Positions 1 through 9,858 of a DNA stretch of 64,000 nt are shown one piece after another. Under the pieces are notes generated by a model that was not told the origin of the DNA, did not search any database, and was given only the letters and a program-made list of their open reading frames with translations. Position 1 is the stretch's first letter; every line of letters starts with the position of its first letter. The position numbers and the translations under genes are program-made. Source of the stretch: Flavobacterium sp. (GTDB lineage Bacteria; Bacteroidota; Bacteroidia; Flavobacteriales; Flavobacteriaceae); the NCBI GenBank assembly GCA_012837155.1, contig CP051546.1, positions 2,855,699 through 2,919,698 of the forward strand. Direction: 5' to 3'.

Positions 1-1
1 A

Positions 2-1627
2 ATTTTACAAAAAAACACCAATGAATTAACCTCATACAACGTAAGAAACACGTTGAGCTACAAAAATACGTTTCGTGAAATCCATGAACTAGAAAGCTTT
101 GTAGGACAAGAAATTCGGTATGTAGATAGAGGGAATGATAATTTTACAGCCTATGGATTACAATACGATCGAGGCTATACTGCTTTTACCGACCCAAGAG
201 TGCTTGCAAAATTAATTGGTCAAGGAGATTCTTACTTTAACTTTGGTCAAGAAAGAGAACGAACTATAGGCTTTTTCGGAAAAGCAAATTATACCTATAA
301 CCGCCGTTTTACCGCTTCGCTAGTAGGACGTTACGATGGTTCAAACCAACAAGGAATAAGTGGTTCTTCTAGATGGTTGCCTACTTATACCCTTAGTGGG
401 CGGTGGAATGTAAATGAGGAAAAGTTTATGAAAAATATTGATTTTATAAGTCTGCTTACTCTAAGAGGAGGATATGGTTTGACTGCTACTGCGGGACCTG
501 CCACCAACTCCTTAGCCATATACCGAAGTTTTGTGACCAATAGATTAAATCTTGACAATAGAGAAAATGGATTAAATATCAGCGAATTACAAAATGCTAA
601 TCTAACTTGGGAAAAACAATATGAAACCAATGTAGGTTTAGATTTAGGTTTATTCAACAATCGCATTCAATTCACAGCCGATGCCTATAGCAGGCGAGGA
701 TTTGATTTGGTTGATTTTGTAATAACAGCTGGAATTGGGGGACAAAAAATCAAACAAGGAAACAATGCTAACATGAATACCAAAGGATTGGAACTCTCAT
801 TGATTACAAAAAATTTGGTAAATACCGACTTAAAATGGACTACTAATTTTACCTTCTCTATTTACAAGCAAGAAATTACTAGCCTACAAAATACACCTAA
901 TGTATTTAGCTTAGTACAAGGATTAGGAGGAAATGTTGTTGGAAGACCTCGAAATTCATTGTATTCAATTCAATTTAACGGTTTGAATAATGAAGGACTC
1001 CCTACGTTCAAATTACCAGCAGATGTAACCGATAAAACTGGGGGTGTTAATTTTCAAGATACGGATAAAATTACAGATTATTTGAAATATGAAGGTTCTG
1101 TAGAACCTAATACCTCTGCGGGATTATCCAATACCTTTACGTATCAAAATTGGTCATTGAATCTTTTTGTGGTTGCTTCAGGAGGAAACAAAGTTCGCTT
1201 AGCTCCCTTATTTACCAGTAAATCAACTGACTTAACTGTATTTACCAAAGATTATATTAACCGCTGGATTAATCCAGGCGATGAAGCAATTACGAACATT
1301 CCTGTAATTCCTGATAATAGACTAATCACTAATCATGGAATTAATGCTTTAACAAAAGCGTACAATGCCTATAACTATTCGGATGTTCGAATAGCCGATG
1401 GCTCTTTTGTTCGACTAAAAACCGTTTCGCTAAGCTATGAATTCCCAAAAGATTTCAAGAAAAAACTAGGATTAGCTACATTTAACCTAAAAGCAACAAC
1501 AGCGAATCCGTGGTTGATTTATTCGGATAAAAAACTAAATGGTCAAGACCCTGAATTCTTTCGTTCTGGAGGAGTATCCTTACCTATTACCAGTCAATAT
1601 ACTTTTACTTTAAATCTTTCTTTATAA
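2..1627 (+). CDS. SusC/RagA-family TonB-linked outer-membrane receptor, C-terminal part
   Basis: The frame is open from the window edge, so the 5' end lies upstream; about 541 residues are visible. These correspond to the beta-barrel of a SusC-type TonB-dependent transporter: alternating polar/aromatic strands, many NxxGL/RYDGS-like turns (RYDGSNQQG near residue 110) and a strand-like C-terminus (YTFTLNLSL). No plug or carboxypeptidase-like N-terminal domain is in view. The next gene encodes a SusD lipoprotein 12 bp downstream, which is the canonical pairing: SusC forms the barrel and SusD the lid for import of oligomeric nutrients. The two following lipoprotein genes suggest a peptide or protein-derived substrate rather than a polysaccharide, since no glycoside hydrolase is visible. 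That substrate is inference. Confidence 0.9.
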   Translation: MLQKNTNELTSYNVRNTLSYKNTFREIHELESFVGQEIRYVDRGNDNFTAYGLQYDRGYTAFTDPRVLAKLIGQGDSYFNFGQERERTIGFFGKANYTYNRRFTASLVGRYDGSNQQGISGSSRWLPTYTLSGRWNVNEEKFMKNIDFISLLTLRGGYGLTATAGPATNSLAIYRSFVTNRLNLDNRENGLNISELQNANLTWEKQYETNVGLDLGLFNNRIQFTADAYSRRGFDLVDFVITAGIGGQKIKQGNNANMNTKGLELSLITKNLVNTDLKWTTNFTFSIYKQEITSLQNTPNVFSLVQGLGGNVVGRPRNSLYSIQFNGLNNEGLPTFKLPADVTDKTGGVNFQDTDKITDYLKYEGSVEPNTSAGLSNTFTYQNWSLNLFVVASGGNKVRLAPLFTSKSTDLTVFTKDYINRWINPGDEAITNIPVIPDNRLITNHGINALTKAYNAYNYSDVRIADGSFVRLKTVSLSYEFPKDFKKKLGLATFNLKATTANPWLIYSDKKLNGQDPEFFRSGGVSLPITSQYTFTLNLSL

Positions 1628-1639
1628 AAATTTAAGAAT

Positions 1640-3117
1640 ATGAAACCATTTAAAATACTTGCATTATCACTTATTCTGATAGGAATGAGTAGTTGCGAAA
1701 ATTACCTTTCGGAGGTACCCGACAATCGAACACAATTGGATTCTCCTAGCAAGATTTCAGAAATATTAGTCAATGCCTATCCCACAGATAACTATATGGA
1801 ATTTGCAGAGACAATGACCGATAATGTTTTTGATAGCAGCGACCTAAATAAAAATAGAGATAACAACACAGCTTCCTATAATTGGAGAGATATAACCGAA
1901 ATAGGCAGAGACACTCCTTCAAATTATTGGGATGCTTGCTATGATGCGATTGCTCACGCCAACCAAGCCTTGGAGGCTATTGACAAGCTAGGAAATCCAA
2001 CTAGCTTAAACCCGCAAAAAGGAGAAGCTTTGATGGCACGTGCCTACGCCCATTTTATGTTAATCACTTTTTGGTCTCAAAGATACAATCCTGCTACGGC
2101 TGCCACCAACTTGGGGATTCCTTATGTGCTAGAACCCGAAACACAATTAATCAAGAATACAAACGCAATACCGTAGCTGAAGTATTTACTTATCTTGAAA
2201 AAGACATTGAAGAGGGTTTAAAATACGTAACTGACAATTACAAACAACCTAAATTCCACTTTACCAAAGCTGCCGCCAATGCCTTTGCTAGTCGGTTTTA
2301 CCTAATCAAAGGAGATTGGAATAAAGTATTAAGTGTAACTGAATCATTGGGAAACAAACCTCAAGGATTATTAAGAGACTATCAATCCTACCTAAATGTT
2401 GATTTTACAACAGGGCAAATCAAATACGGTTCAACTAACGAAGAGACTAATCTACTTATTGCTTCAGCTAATTCTATCTATTCACGTTCGTTTTACTCCA
2501 ACCGTTTTATGTTAACGGGAGCAAGACGAAATGATATTTTTGGAGCAGCAACTAATTTATTTAATAAGAACTGGCTTTATCGACCTCTTTCCTATGACGG
2601 GCAAATAACCATTTTTGTACCTAAATTTTATGAATATTTCAAACTTAACAATTCCAATGCAGGAACTGGATTGCCTTTTGATAATTTAGTTTTATTAAGT
2701 AACGACGAAATGTATCTCAATCGAATTGAAGCACATATTATGACTAACCAATTAGCATTAGCTAATGAGGAATTGGCTTATTTTGTAGGCACTAGAACAC
2801 AAGGATACAATCCAATAACCGATGTGATAACCCAAGCTAACATCGTAGCTAGGTATCCTGTAATTACTGATGAATATACTCCTTTTTACACCTTAACCCC
2901 TGTACAGTCTTCCTATATAAAAGCCATTGCTGAGGTACGAAGAAGAGAATTTATTCATGAAGGTGTTCGCTGGTTTGATATTAAACGCTTTAATTTAAAA
3001 GTAACCCATCAAACTTATAATACTCCTGATGCTGTATTACAAAAAGATGACAAACGAAAAGCACTTCAAATTCCTCAATATGTATCTGATACAGGTGTAG
3101 AAAAAAATCCTCGTTAA
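1640..3117 (+). CDS. SusD/RagB-family nutrient-binding lipoprotein (frameshifted)
   Basis: About 492 residues once one frameshift is bridged. A lipoprotein signal ends in GMSSC (Cys about residue 19), then a SusD-like N-terminal region with TPR-type helices (ALMARAYAHFML). The C-terminus carries the family's conserved RRREFIHEGVRWFDIKRF segment. The frame breaks near 2152: reading atcaagaatac with one extra A restores GIPYVLEPETQLIKEYKRNT and joins the two halves. A missing homopolymer base is therefore the simplest explanation. It acts at the outer face of the outer membrane as the lid of the upstream SusC barrel. Confidence 0.9.
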
Positions 3118-3133
3118 TCCAAATAATCCGATT

Positions 3134-3996
3134 ATGAAAATAAACCATTATATCAAAAAAAACAGCATTAGCCGCAACATTGGTCGCTATGCTTAGCTCT
3201 TGCACCAACGAAGACAAACTTACCGAAAGTCAGTTGGACCTTACCAAACCAACCCTAACCACATTGGATACTTGGATTGAAAATAATTTTGTAAATCCCT
3301 ATAATATTGCCATACAATACCGATGGAATCAAAACACAGTAGACAATAACCGCTATTTGTATCCTCCTACTCAAGACAAAGTACTACCAGCCTTGGAAGT
3401 AGTTCAAAAAATATGGCTAGATAGCTACAAAACCGTTGGAGGGGCCTGATTTTGTAAAAAAAATTGCTCCGAGGGAATTTGTACTTGTTGGAGGAATTAA
3501 TTTGAATACCACAGGAACTATCACTTTAGGATTAGCGGAAGGCGGTATGCGGATTACTTTGTTTAATACTGACTATCTTGACAAAAAAGACAGAGCAAAT
3601 GTGAAACGATTTATTCATACCATTCAGCATGAATACATCCATATTCTAAATCAAACCAAGCCGTTCGACGAAACTACTTGGGCTAAAATTACACCCGCAG
3701 GCTACACCTCTAATTGGTATGCAACTTCTACAACAGTAGCAAGAACTCAAGGATTCATAACCGATTATTCTCGCTCAAATGTAACCGAGGATTTTGCCGA
3801 AATGGCGTCCTTTATGTTGGTAAATTCCAAAGCCGAATACGCTGCAGTTCTTGCCTCTATAACCGACCCTGTCTCAAAAGCTGCTATTATTGCCAAAGAA
3901 GCATTGGTTGTAAAATATTTCAAAGAAGCCTTTAATATGGATTTTTACAAATTAAGAGATGCTGCTGAACAAAATACCAACGCAGTAACCAATTAA
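3134..3996 (+). CDS. HExxH zinc metallohydrolase lipoprotein linked to SusC/SusD (two frameshifts)
   Basis: About 286 residues after correcting two shifts. The start at 3134 gives a lipoprotein signal ending LSSC if the A8 run near 3154 is read as A7. A second shift lies in the GGGG run near 3436, where one G fewer yields KTVGGPDFVKKI. The metallopeptidase signature HEYIH lies in the middle of the protein, and a downstream ED/E-rich segment (NVTEDFAEMAS) is a plausible third zinc ligand region. This matches the 'substrate import-associated zinc metallohydrolase lipoprotein' family, which normally sits directly after SusC/SusD, as here. It probably acts on the imported substrate at the cell surface; the substrate is unknown. 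Confidence 0.82.
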
Positions 3997-4014
3997 CGTA
4001 TAAAAAATAAAAAC

Positions 4015-5381
4015 ATGAAACTCGAAACAATTATTAAGTCATCATTAGTAGCTTTTTTAGCACTGTATATGACCTCATGTAGCAAAGATGGGGCAGATTC
4101 TCTTTTTGATAAAACCCCCACAGGGCGTGTTAATGCTCGAACTAAGGAACTGAACGATTTACTAACATCGTCTGAATTCGGCTGGAAAGCCGTTTATTTT
4201 ACCGACAATACTCAATTAGGAGGTTTTACTCATTTATTCAAATTCAAAGATGCCAAAAATGTAGAAATGGCTTCTGATTTTGATGACGATACTACAAAAT
4301 ACTCTAGCGAATACAGTATTGAACTGGGCAGTACCGTAAGTTTGGTTTTTACTACCAAAAATCGAATCCATCTGCTTTCCGATTCTTATAATGCACCAAC
4401 AGATGCTTTGCTTGGAAAAGGATACAAAGGCGATTTTCAGTTCCTTTATTACGGAAAAGAAAATGACCAAATTATCTTTAAAACCAATCGAAGCCATCAG
4501 GAATTACGCTTTGTAAAAGCCACAGCACAAGACTGGTTAGATTTAACTGCCAATCGAGCCATGATCCCTAATGTAATAGGAGCACCTACCCGCCCTTTGT
4601 TTCGTTTACTAGAAACCAATGATGGCACTAAAATTAGCAAATTCGATTTCACTTTTGACGATGCACCGCGTTTTGCAACAGCCAATTCTATCGATTCAGG
4701 ATCCTTATTAAGCTACAATATCGGAATTGCGTACACTCCTACTGGAATTCTCGTAAGTCCTCCGGTAGAAGTAGCTGGTCAAAATTAACCGCCTTTACCT
4801 ATGATGCAGCCTCTGGTAACTTTAATGCTAAAGGCACTAACAATGTAACTGCTTCCATAAAATATACTACTAGACCATTAATAATAACAGATGATTACAA
4901 AATGTTATTACCAGGCAATCTGAATAATGTATATGCGTATATTTATAATTTAACAAATACAGCCTCCACTAATTCTTTATTATTCAATACCATATTAACA
5001 GAACTAAATTCAAGTGTAAGGGCATCAGGAGCTCAAGTAACCAGAATTCAACCTTGGTTTAATAACCTTGATGGGAGCAATTATGTAGAGTATCGTTTTG
5101 GGAATGCTTCAGGAGCAACTATTGCAAGATATTATCATTACTTTACAGTTACAGAAGACCCTATAAATAAAGTAATTATCCTAAATCCATCACAATGGAA
5201 AACAAGTACTCTTCCATCTGCCCTTCCAATTGCAGCACCCGCTTTTTTGAAAAAAATGGATGATCAATTAATGAATCCGCAAGGTTTGTATTTTATCAAA
5301 CAAAGTGGCCTTTCTTATCCTGCTTTTACTATAACGGGCGTTAACAGCAATTTTAGAATGACAGCTTATTCATTTCAGTAA
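4015..5381 (+). CDS. DUF4302-type lipoprotein (frameshifted)
   Basis: About 455 residues with one frameshift bridged. A lipoprotein signal ends YMTSC (Cys about residue 23), followed by a beta-rich domain starting TGRVNARTKELNDLL and GWKAVYFTDN, typical of the DUF4302 family found with SusC/SusD/zinc-lipoprotein loci. The first frame stops at 4788 after VEVAGQN. Adding one T in ggtcaaaa restores AGSKLTAFTYDAAS and the frame continues to 5381. It starts 18 bp after the zinc lipoprotein and is surely in the same operon. Family function is unknown; a surface accessory of the uptake complex is inferred. Confidence 0.75.
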
Positions 5382-5402
5382 ATATAATCCTTAAATAATA
5401 CT

Positions 5403-5745
5403 ATGAGAAAATTAATATTAATTATTACTATTCTAATTGGCATAAATTCTTTTGCACAAAAAATTTATAATGACCCGAAAGATTGGTTTTGCTTTTGATA
5501 AAGAAAAGGCAGAATGGGTTGCTATTAATTGCGACGAATATGGATTTTTAAAAAAAGATAAAAATGGGCGCTTCGGAATACATTCAAGAAAACCAGAAGA
5601 AAATCCATCTTTTAATAATGATAATGAATATAGAGTGCTGCAATACTTGCCATCAGTTCAAGAAGCAGGAGATTTAATCTATTTGCACCTTTTAATTTTA
5701 ATGTATGGAGGCAATCCAAGATGGTTGGGACCTTTTATATTGTAA
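5403..5745 (+). CDS. Small secreted hypothetical protein (frameshifted)
   Basis: The start at 5403 gives a clear Sec signal peptide (MRKLILIITILIGINSFAQ), but that frame stops at TTTTGA near 5498. Removing one T from the preceding tttt run joins it to the frame encoding DWFAFDKEKAEWVAINCDEYG and onward to 5745. A further shift near 5687 could move the end to 5753 (tail YIVKD). I do not recognise a family. The position 20 bp after the DUF4302 gene suggests it is the last gene of the uptake operon. Confidence 0.5.
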
Positions 5746-5922
5746 AAGACTAAACGCATCTAATGAAATAAGTATTAAAACACTTCACAACGTAGAAATA
5801 ATATACGAATGTAAAAATTAAAATTCATAACATATCATAAATACTTTCCTATTGATTTTTTATGAAATGTATCCATTTAGTATTTGGTCATTTTTTCGTT
5901 TGTGACTTATTATTGACAAAAA

Positions 5923-5950
5923 AAAAGCTGCCCCACAAAGGCAGCTTTTA
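5923..5950 (+). terminator. Rho-independent terminator after the uptake operon
   Basis: Ten-bp stem aaaagctgcc/ggcagctttt with a 7-nt loop, flanked by an A run and a T run. It lies in the 333-bp gap between the small secreted gene and the OmpW-like gene, where I see no gene. Confidence 0.75.
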
Positions 5951-6611
5951 TATTTACCCCCATGTACCCTTCATATCCCTCCAAAAAAAATTAGGGTTAA
6001 TATAATTCTAAAAATATGATTTATATCAGGTTTTCTAAAAATGTGCGGTTGTAAATTTGTTGATAATCTTTAAATTAAAATCAATATGAAGAAATTTATT
6101 TTTATCCTTATGACATTTTCTTTTCTGATGACCAATGCGCAAACAGAAGAAAAAAACGAAGTGAAAAATTTTGACAGATGGCAAGTCAGACTAAGAGGAA
6201 TTGGTGTTTTTCCTTATGAAAAAGCAAAGATTGGGGTTATTGCTGGCGGCATTGACATTTCCGATACTTTTGTTCCTGAATTAGACTTCAGTTATTTTTT
6301 ACAAAACATATTTCGGCCGAATTAATTCTTGCGACAACAAAACATAATGTACATACTGTGGGATCAAATATCTCTGCCGTTGGAGGCTCAACAAGTGCAA
6401 ATGTAGACTTGGGTAATGTTTGGTTATTACCCCCTACGCTTACCGCTCAATATCATTTTACCCCACTAGACGAAAAAGCATTTAAGCCCTATGTAGGTGC
6501 GGGATTAAATTACACCCTGTTTTATAATGAAGATGCCGGAAACACAATAAAAGGAATCTCTTATGAAAACAAATTAGGATATGCTGTTCAGCTCGGTTTT
6601 GATTTAATGCT

Positions 6612-7566
6612 ATAGGTATAGGCGTTTAAGCCACACTTGATTTTGTTGATATTTTATCGTTTTTGACCATTCTTTTGACCAACACATTGAATATTGTATC
6701 CATATTTGACCTTCTATTGTATCTAAAATGATATTCATTCAGATAATCTTGTATATGTTCTTTACTACAATGATGATGTATTCCTCTGAGCCAACCTTTG
6801 ATGTTCATTATATGAATATGTAACTCTTTAAAGTTTTTCCCATCATTAGAATCTAGTTGTTTTAGATTCGGAAACTCTTTTTTTAGTGGACTATATCCCC
6901 TCCATTTATCTGTAATTATAGTTGCTTCTTTTGCAATATATTTTCTCAGAAAAGCACCTAATTCATTTGCAGAAGAATGCTCAATAACTTCAGCATAAGC
7001 TCTACCAACTCCATCATCTAAAACTTCAACATCTAGAACAATAAGCTTTTTTAATCCTTTACTTCTGCCTCTTTTATCTTCTTCTGGACCACCAACCATA
7101 AACTCGTCAACGTGAATTGTCCCTGTTAATGGGTAATTAAGACTACTTTTCATAGCTTGTTGTATCTTTAATTTAAAAGACCAACATGTTTTTTGTCGAA
7201 GTTCAAACTCGGAACTCAACTCCAAAGAAGACATTCCTTTTTTCTTTGTACTTATTTTAAAGACGATATGAAACGCAATCAATATTGAAAATTTTAGTTT
7301 TTCCAACATAGTCCCTGTTGTTGGACTTTCATCATATCTACATTTAGTACATCTTCTATTATATGGATTTTTACCGTTACAAAATTTATCGTTTTGACAT
7401 CTTTTACAAACAAAACCATTTTCCCATTTTATTTGAGAAAGATAATCTAAACAATCATTATCGTCTTTAAATCGTTGATTAAATTTTATCGAATTCACAC
7501 CTCTGAAAATATTTGAATCTGCCATTTGGCAAAATAATCTATTGCGACCTAAACGCCTATACCTAT
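6612..7566 (-). mobile_element. IS1595-family insertion sequence (955 bp)
   Basis: The terminal inverted repeat is ataggtataggcgttt at 6612, with its complement ending at 7566. The target-site duplication AATGCT lies at 6606-6611 and 7567-7572. One intact minus-strand transposase gene fills the element. Intact ends and target duplication imply a recent insertion. Confidence 0.9.
6626..7525 (-). CDS. IS1595-family transposase
   Basis: 299 residues, the full family length. The N-terminal zinc-ribbon has CKRCQNDKFC and CTKCRY (about residues 40-63). The DDE-type (ISXO2-like) domain follows with VDEF (first Asp), TDKWRGY (second Asp) and HIHIMNIKGWLRGIHHHC followed by a Glu in YLNEYHFRYNRR. No frameshift, so it is probably active. 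Encoded inside the OmpW-like gene on the opposite strand. Confidence 0.93.
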   Translation of the reverse strand: MADSNIFRGVNSIKFNQRFKDDNDCLDYLSQIKWENGFVCKRCQNDKFCNGKNPYNRRCTKCRYDESPTTGTMLEKLKFSILIAFHIVFKISTKKKGMSSLELSSEFELRQKTCWSFKLKIQQAMKSSLNYPLTGTIHVDEFMVGGPEEDKRGRSKGLKKLIVLDVEVLDDGVGRAYAEVIEHSSANELGAFLRKYIAKEATIITDKWRGYSPLKKEFPNLKQLDSNDGKNFKELHIHIMNIKGWLRGIHHHCSKEHIQDYLNEYHFRYNRRSNMDTIFNVLVKRMVKNDKISTKSSVA

Positions 7567-7752
7567 AATGCTAAATGATACCTATTTTTTGAATTTTGAT
7601 GCAAAAAAAATATTCTTAAAAACACAAGTTACCGTTGACGCTTCAAACCTAGCAGCCAACTTAAGCATTCCTGCTGATGTAACTATCGACCCATTAGTAT
7701 TGGGTTTTGGTATAGGAATGAAGTTTTAAAATTTAGCCCTTTAAACGCAAAA

Positions 7753-7778
7753 AACCTCTAAAATTAGAGGTTTTTTTT
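7753..7778 (+). terminator. Rho-independent terminator after the OmpW-like gene
   Basis: Stem aacctct/agaggtt with an aaaatt-type loop followed by T8, 24 bp after the OmpW-like stop codon. It also faces the 3' end of the convergent tRNA gene. Confidence 0.8.
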
Positions 7779-7789
7779 GTTCAATTTAG

Positions 7790-7862
7790 TAGCGGGAACA
7801 GGACTCGAACCTGTGACCTTCGGGTTATGAGCCCGACGAGCTGCCTACTGCTCTATCCCGCG
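7790..7862 (-). tRNA. tRNA-fMet (CAT), initiator
   Basis: Minus-strand cloverleaf with anticodon loop ctCATaa. Three consecutive G-C pairs in the anticodon stem (GGGctcataaCCC) and an unpaired C1/T72 position at the acceptor end are initiator signatures. T arm ggttcgagtcc is present. No encoded CCA. Confidence 0.88.
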
Positions 7863-8101
7863 ATGTTTCGGGTGCAAATATACGACGAATTTTAAGATAC
7901 ACAAGCTAATTTAATAAAAAATATTTTCACATTGTGTATTGTACTGACCAGATAACAGTTAACAAAAAAAATCCATAAAACCTTGGCTTAGTACACCTCC
8001 TTCTTACACAAAGAAAATTTCGTTTTCTTCTCTACACAAAAAGACAATTAAACTAACGTTTTTGACAATTAACGTTAATCACATTATTAAAAAATAGCCA
8101 T
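7863..8101. other. Intergenic stretch with no gene seen
   Basis: AT-rich spacer between the tRNA and the LRR gene terminator. I find no convincing coding frame or RNA in it. Confidence 0.6.
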
Positions 8102-8126
8102 AAAAAAACCTGTAAATCATACAGGT
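8102..8126 (-). terminator. Terminator of the LRR gene
   Basis: Stem acctgta/tacaggt with a 5-nt loop. On the minus strand it is followed by T7, about 77 bp after the LRR stop codon. Confidence 0.75.
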
Positions 8127-8202
8127 CTAGTTAATTATAAAAGCGTTTTACTTTATGAAATAATATACTTTTTAAAATGTTAAAAATTTACTGATACAAT
8201 GG

Positions 8203-9057
8203 CTACTCTTCAGAAACAATTGCCTCATTTTTATCGCTAACGGTAGTGAGCACCACAGCAACCCCTTTATCATTAATCATGGTCATATTCAACACATCTA
8301 GCTTCGCTAAATCTTTAGACACCAATCCACTAAACATATTATAGGAAATATTCATTTCTTTCAAGTTTTTCAATTTTTCTAAATCAAAAGGAACCTGACC
8401 AATCATTTTATTATCAAACAAACTTAACAACTGAAGTTCGGTTAAATTTGATATAGAATGATTCAAAGAACCCGTCAATTTATTGCTATTCAAAAGCAAT
8501 ATCTTTAAATGTTTCATGTCATAAACAGAAGATGGAATTTGACCTTCAATTTCATTATTATATAAGGATAATGTCTCTAAATTGCTCAATTTCCCAATTT
8601 CAAAAGGAATTGTCCCTGTAAACCCATTCATAAACAACTCTAAACTTTTTAAAGAAGTTGCATTGCACAATGAAACCGGAATTGCTCCAGATAACTTGTT
8701 AAATGACAAATTAAGCGATTCAATAGATTTCATGGAGCCAATAGAGGCCGGAATTGTTCCCGAAATAGAGTTTTTAAATAGATTAAGGTTTTTCAAATAA
8801 ACCAAGTCTGAAATTTCAGATGGCAGCACTCCAACTAAATTATTATTAGATAATTGAACTGAAATAACTTTATCCTCTTGTAATTCTACACCAAACCAAG
8901 AAGAAACTGGAGCCTTTAAATCCCATTTGATAATCCAATTATTACCGTTTGTAGCATTATACAACTTTACAAGTGCATTTTTTTCAGAAACTGAAACATC
9001 CGCTTTCATTATAAATGAAAACATGGTAAGTAATAATAAAGTGAATATATTTTTCAT
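8203..9057 (-). CDS. Secreted leucine-rich-repeat protein (plant-type LRR)
   Basis: 284 residues: signal peptide at 1-19 (MKNIFTLLLLTMFSFIMKA), an LRR N-cap-like segment (ALVKLYNATNGNNWI...W) and then about seven 24-residue repeats (residues 65-245). The consensus LxxLxLxxNxLxGxIPxxIGxLxx is the plant-specific subtype. No C-terminal T9SS sorting domain is evident; it ends in an acidic tail KNEAIVSEE. Exported proteins of this type in Flavobacteria usually serve binding or adhesion; that is inference. A lone gene with its own terminator. Confidence 0.85.
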   Translation of the reverse strand: MKNIFTLLLLTMFSFIMKADVSVSEKNALVKLYNATNGNNWIIKWDLKAPVSSWFGVELQEDKVISVQLSNNNLVGVLPSEISDLVYLKNLNLFKNSISGTIPASIGSMKSIESLNLSFNKLSGAIPVSLCNATSLKSLELFMNGFTGTIPFEIGKLSNLETLSLYNNEIEGQIPSSVYDMKHLKILLLNSNKLTGSLNHSISNLTELQLLSLFDNKMIGQVPFDLEKLKNLKEMNISYNMFSGLVSKDLAKLDVLNMTMINDKGVAVVLTTVSDKNEAIVSEE

Positions 9058-9321
9058 GTGTTGCTATTTATTGATTTTTATCGGTCATGCTCATTTCATA
9101 ATAAAAAAAATTATGTGAACTAAATCTTCGTCTAAAGTAGACACATTATTCGTTACAGACAAAAATAATCGACAAAATACACTTTTTTGATGATAACATA
9201 TACATATTCTTACAAAATAAACAAGTGCTGTTATGTCCAAAAAAATATAATTTTAATCTAATGCACAACACTAAACACATAATTTATTATATTTGATAGC
9301 ATAACTTTAAATCAAATTAAT

Positions 9322-9810
9322 ATGGAAATTAACATTTATTCGCTGCCATTGGCAGCGCTATCAACACTAGTTGTAGGATTTGTTTGGTATCATCCAAAAA
9401 TTTTTGGCACAATTTGGATGAAAGAATCTGGGATGACTCAGGAAAAAATGAAAGGAGGAAATATGCTCATTATTTTTGGGATTTCCTTTCTTTATGCATT
9501 TTTTATTTCATTCCTATTACAATTTTCGGTTATCCATCAATTTGGCGCATTAAGTTTAACTGGCGGCGATGCATCTAAAGCTTTACCCTCTTATGCTGCC
9601 TTTATGAAAGATTACGGAAATGCTTTTCTCTCCTTTAAACATGGCGCACTACATGGTTTTTTAACTGGATTACTTATGATTCTTCCTGTGATTGGCACCA
9701 ACGCCTTATATGAAAAAAGAAGTTTTAAATACACTTTGGTAACAGGTGGCTTTTGGGTTGCTTGCTTTACTGTCATGGGCGGTATTATTTGTTCTTTAAT
9801 GCAGTTTTAA
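9322..9810 (+). CDS. DUF1761 family integral membrane protein
   Basis: 162 residues with four predicted membrane segments (about residues 5-25, 48-70, 110-130, 138-160). Family features include GFVWYHPKIFGTIWMKESG at the first loop and TGGFWVACFTVMGGII at the end. Function unknown. A possible TATATTTG -7 element lies at 9288-9295 without a clear -33 box. Confidence 0.8.
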   Translation: MEINIYSLPLAALSTLVVGFVWYHPKIFGTIWMKESGMTQEKMKGGNMLIIFGISFLYAFFISFLLQFSVIHQFGALSLTGGDASKALPSYAAFMKDYGNAFLSFKHGALHGFLTGLLMILPVIGTNALYEKRSFKYTLVTGGFWVACFTVMGGIICSLMQF

Positions 9811-9825
9811 CATATTTTATAAATT

Positions 9826-9858
9826 AATCGCTCTACATTTGTGGAGCGATTTTTTTTT
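9826..9858 (+). terminator. Rho-independent terminator after the DUF1761 gene
   Basis: Eleven-bp stem aatcgctctac/gtggagcgatt (one G-T pair) followed by T8. It overlaps the possible 5' end of the next gene. Confidence 0.8.

Larger units (their letters stand above)
6086..7729 (+). pseudogene. OmpW-like outer-membrane beta-barrel gene interrupted by an IS1595-family element
   Basis: The start at 6086 encodes a signal peptide (MKKFIFILMTFSFLMTNAQ), then WQVRLRGIGVFPYE, PELDFSYF, LPPTLTAQYHF and a C-terminal GFGIGMKF, all typical of the OmpW small-porin family. There are two lesions. First, a frameshift near 6300 (T6 where T7 gives SYFFTKHISAELILATTKHN), probably a sequencing indel. Second, a 955-bp insertion sequence between 6612 and 7566, flanked by the 6-bp duplication AATGCT. 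Removing the element and one AATGCT copy restores the frame exactly (GFDLMLNDTYFLNF) and gives a normal end at 7729. The element splits the last third of the barrel, so the protein should be lost. Confidence 0.85.
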
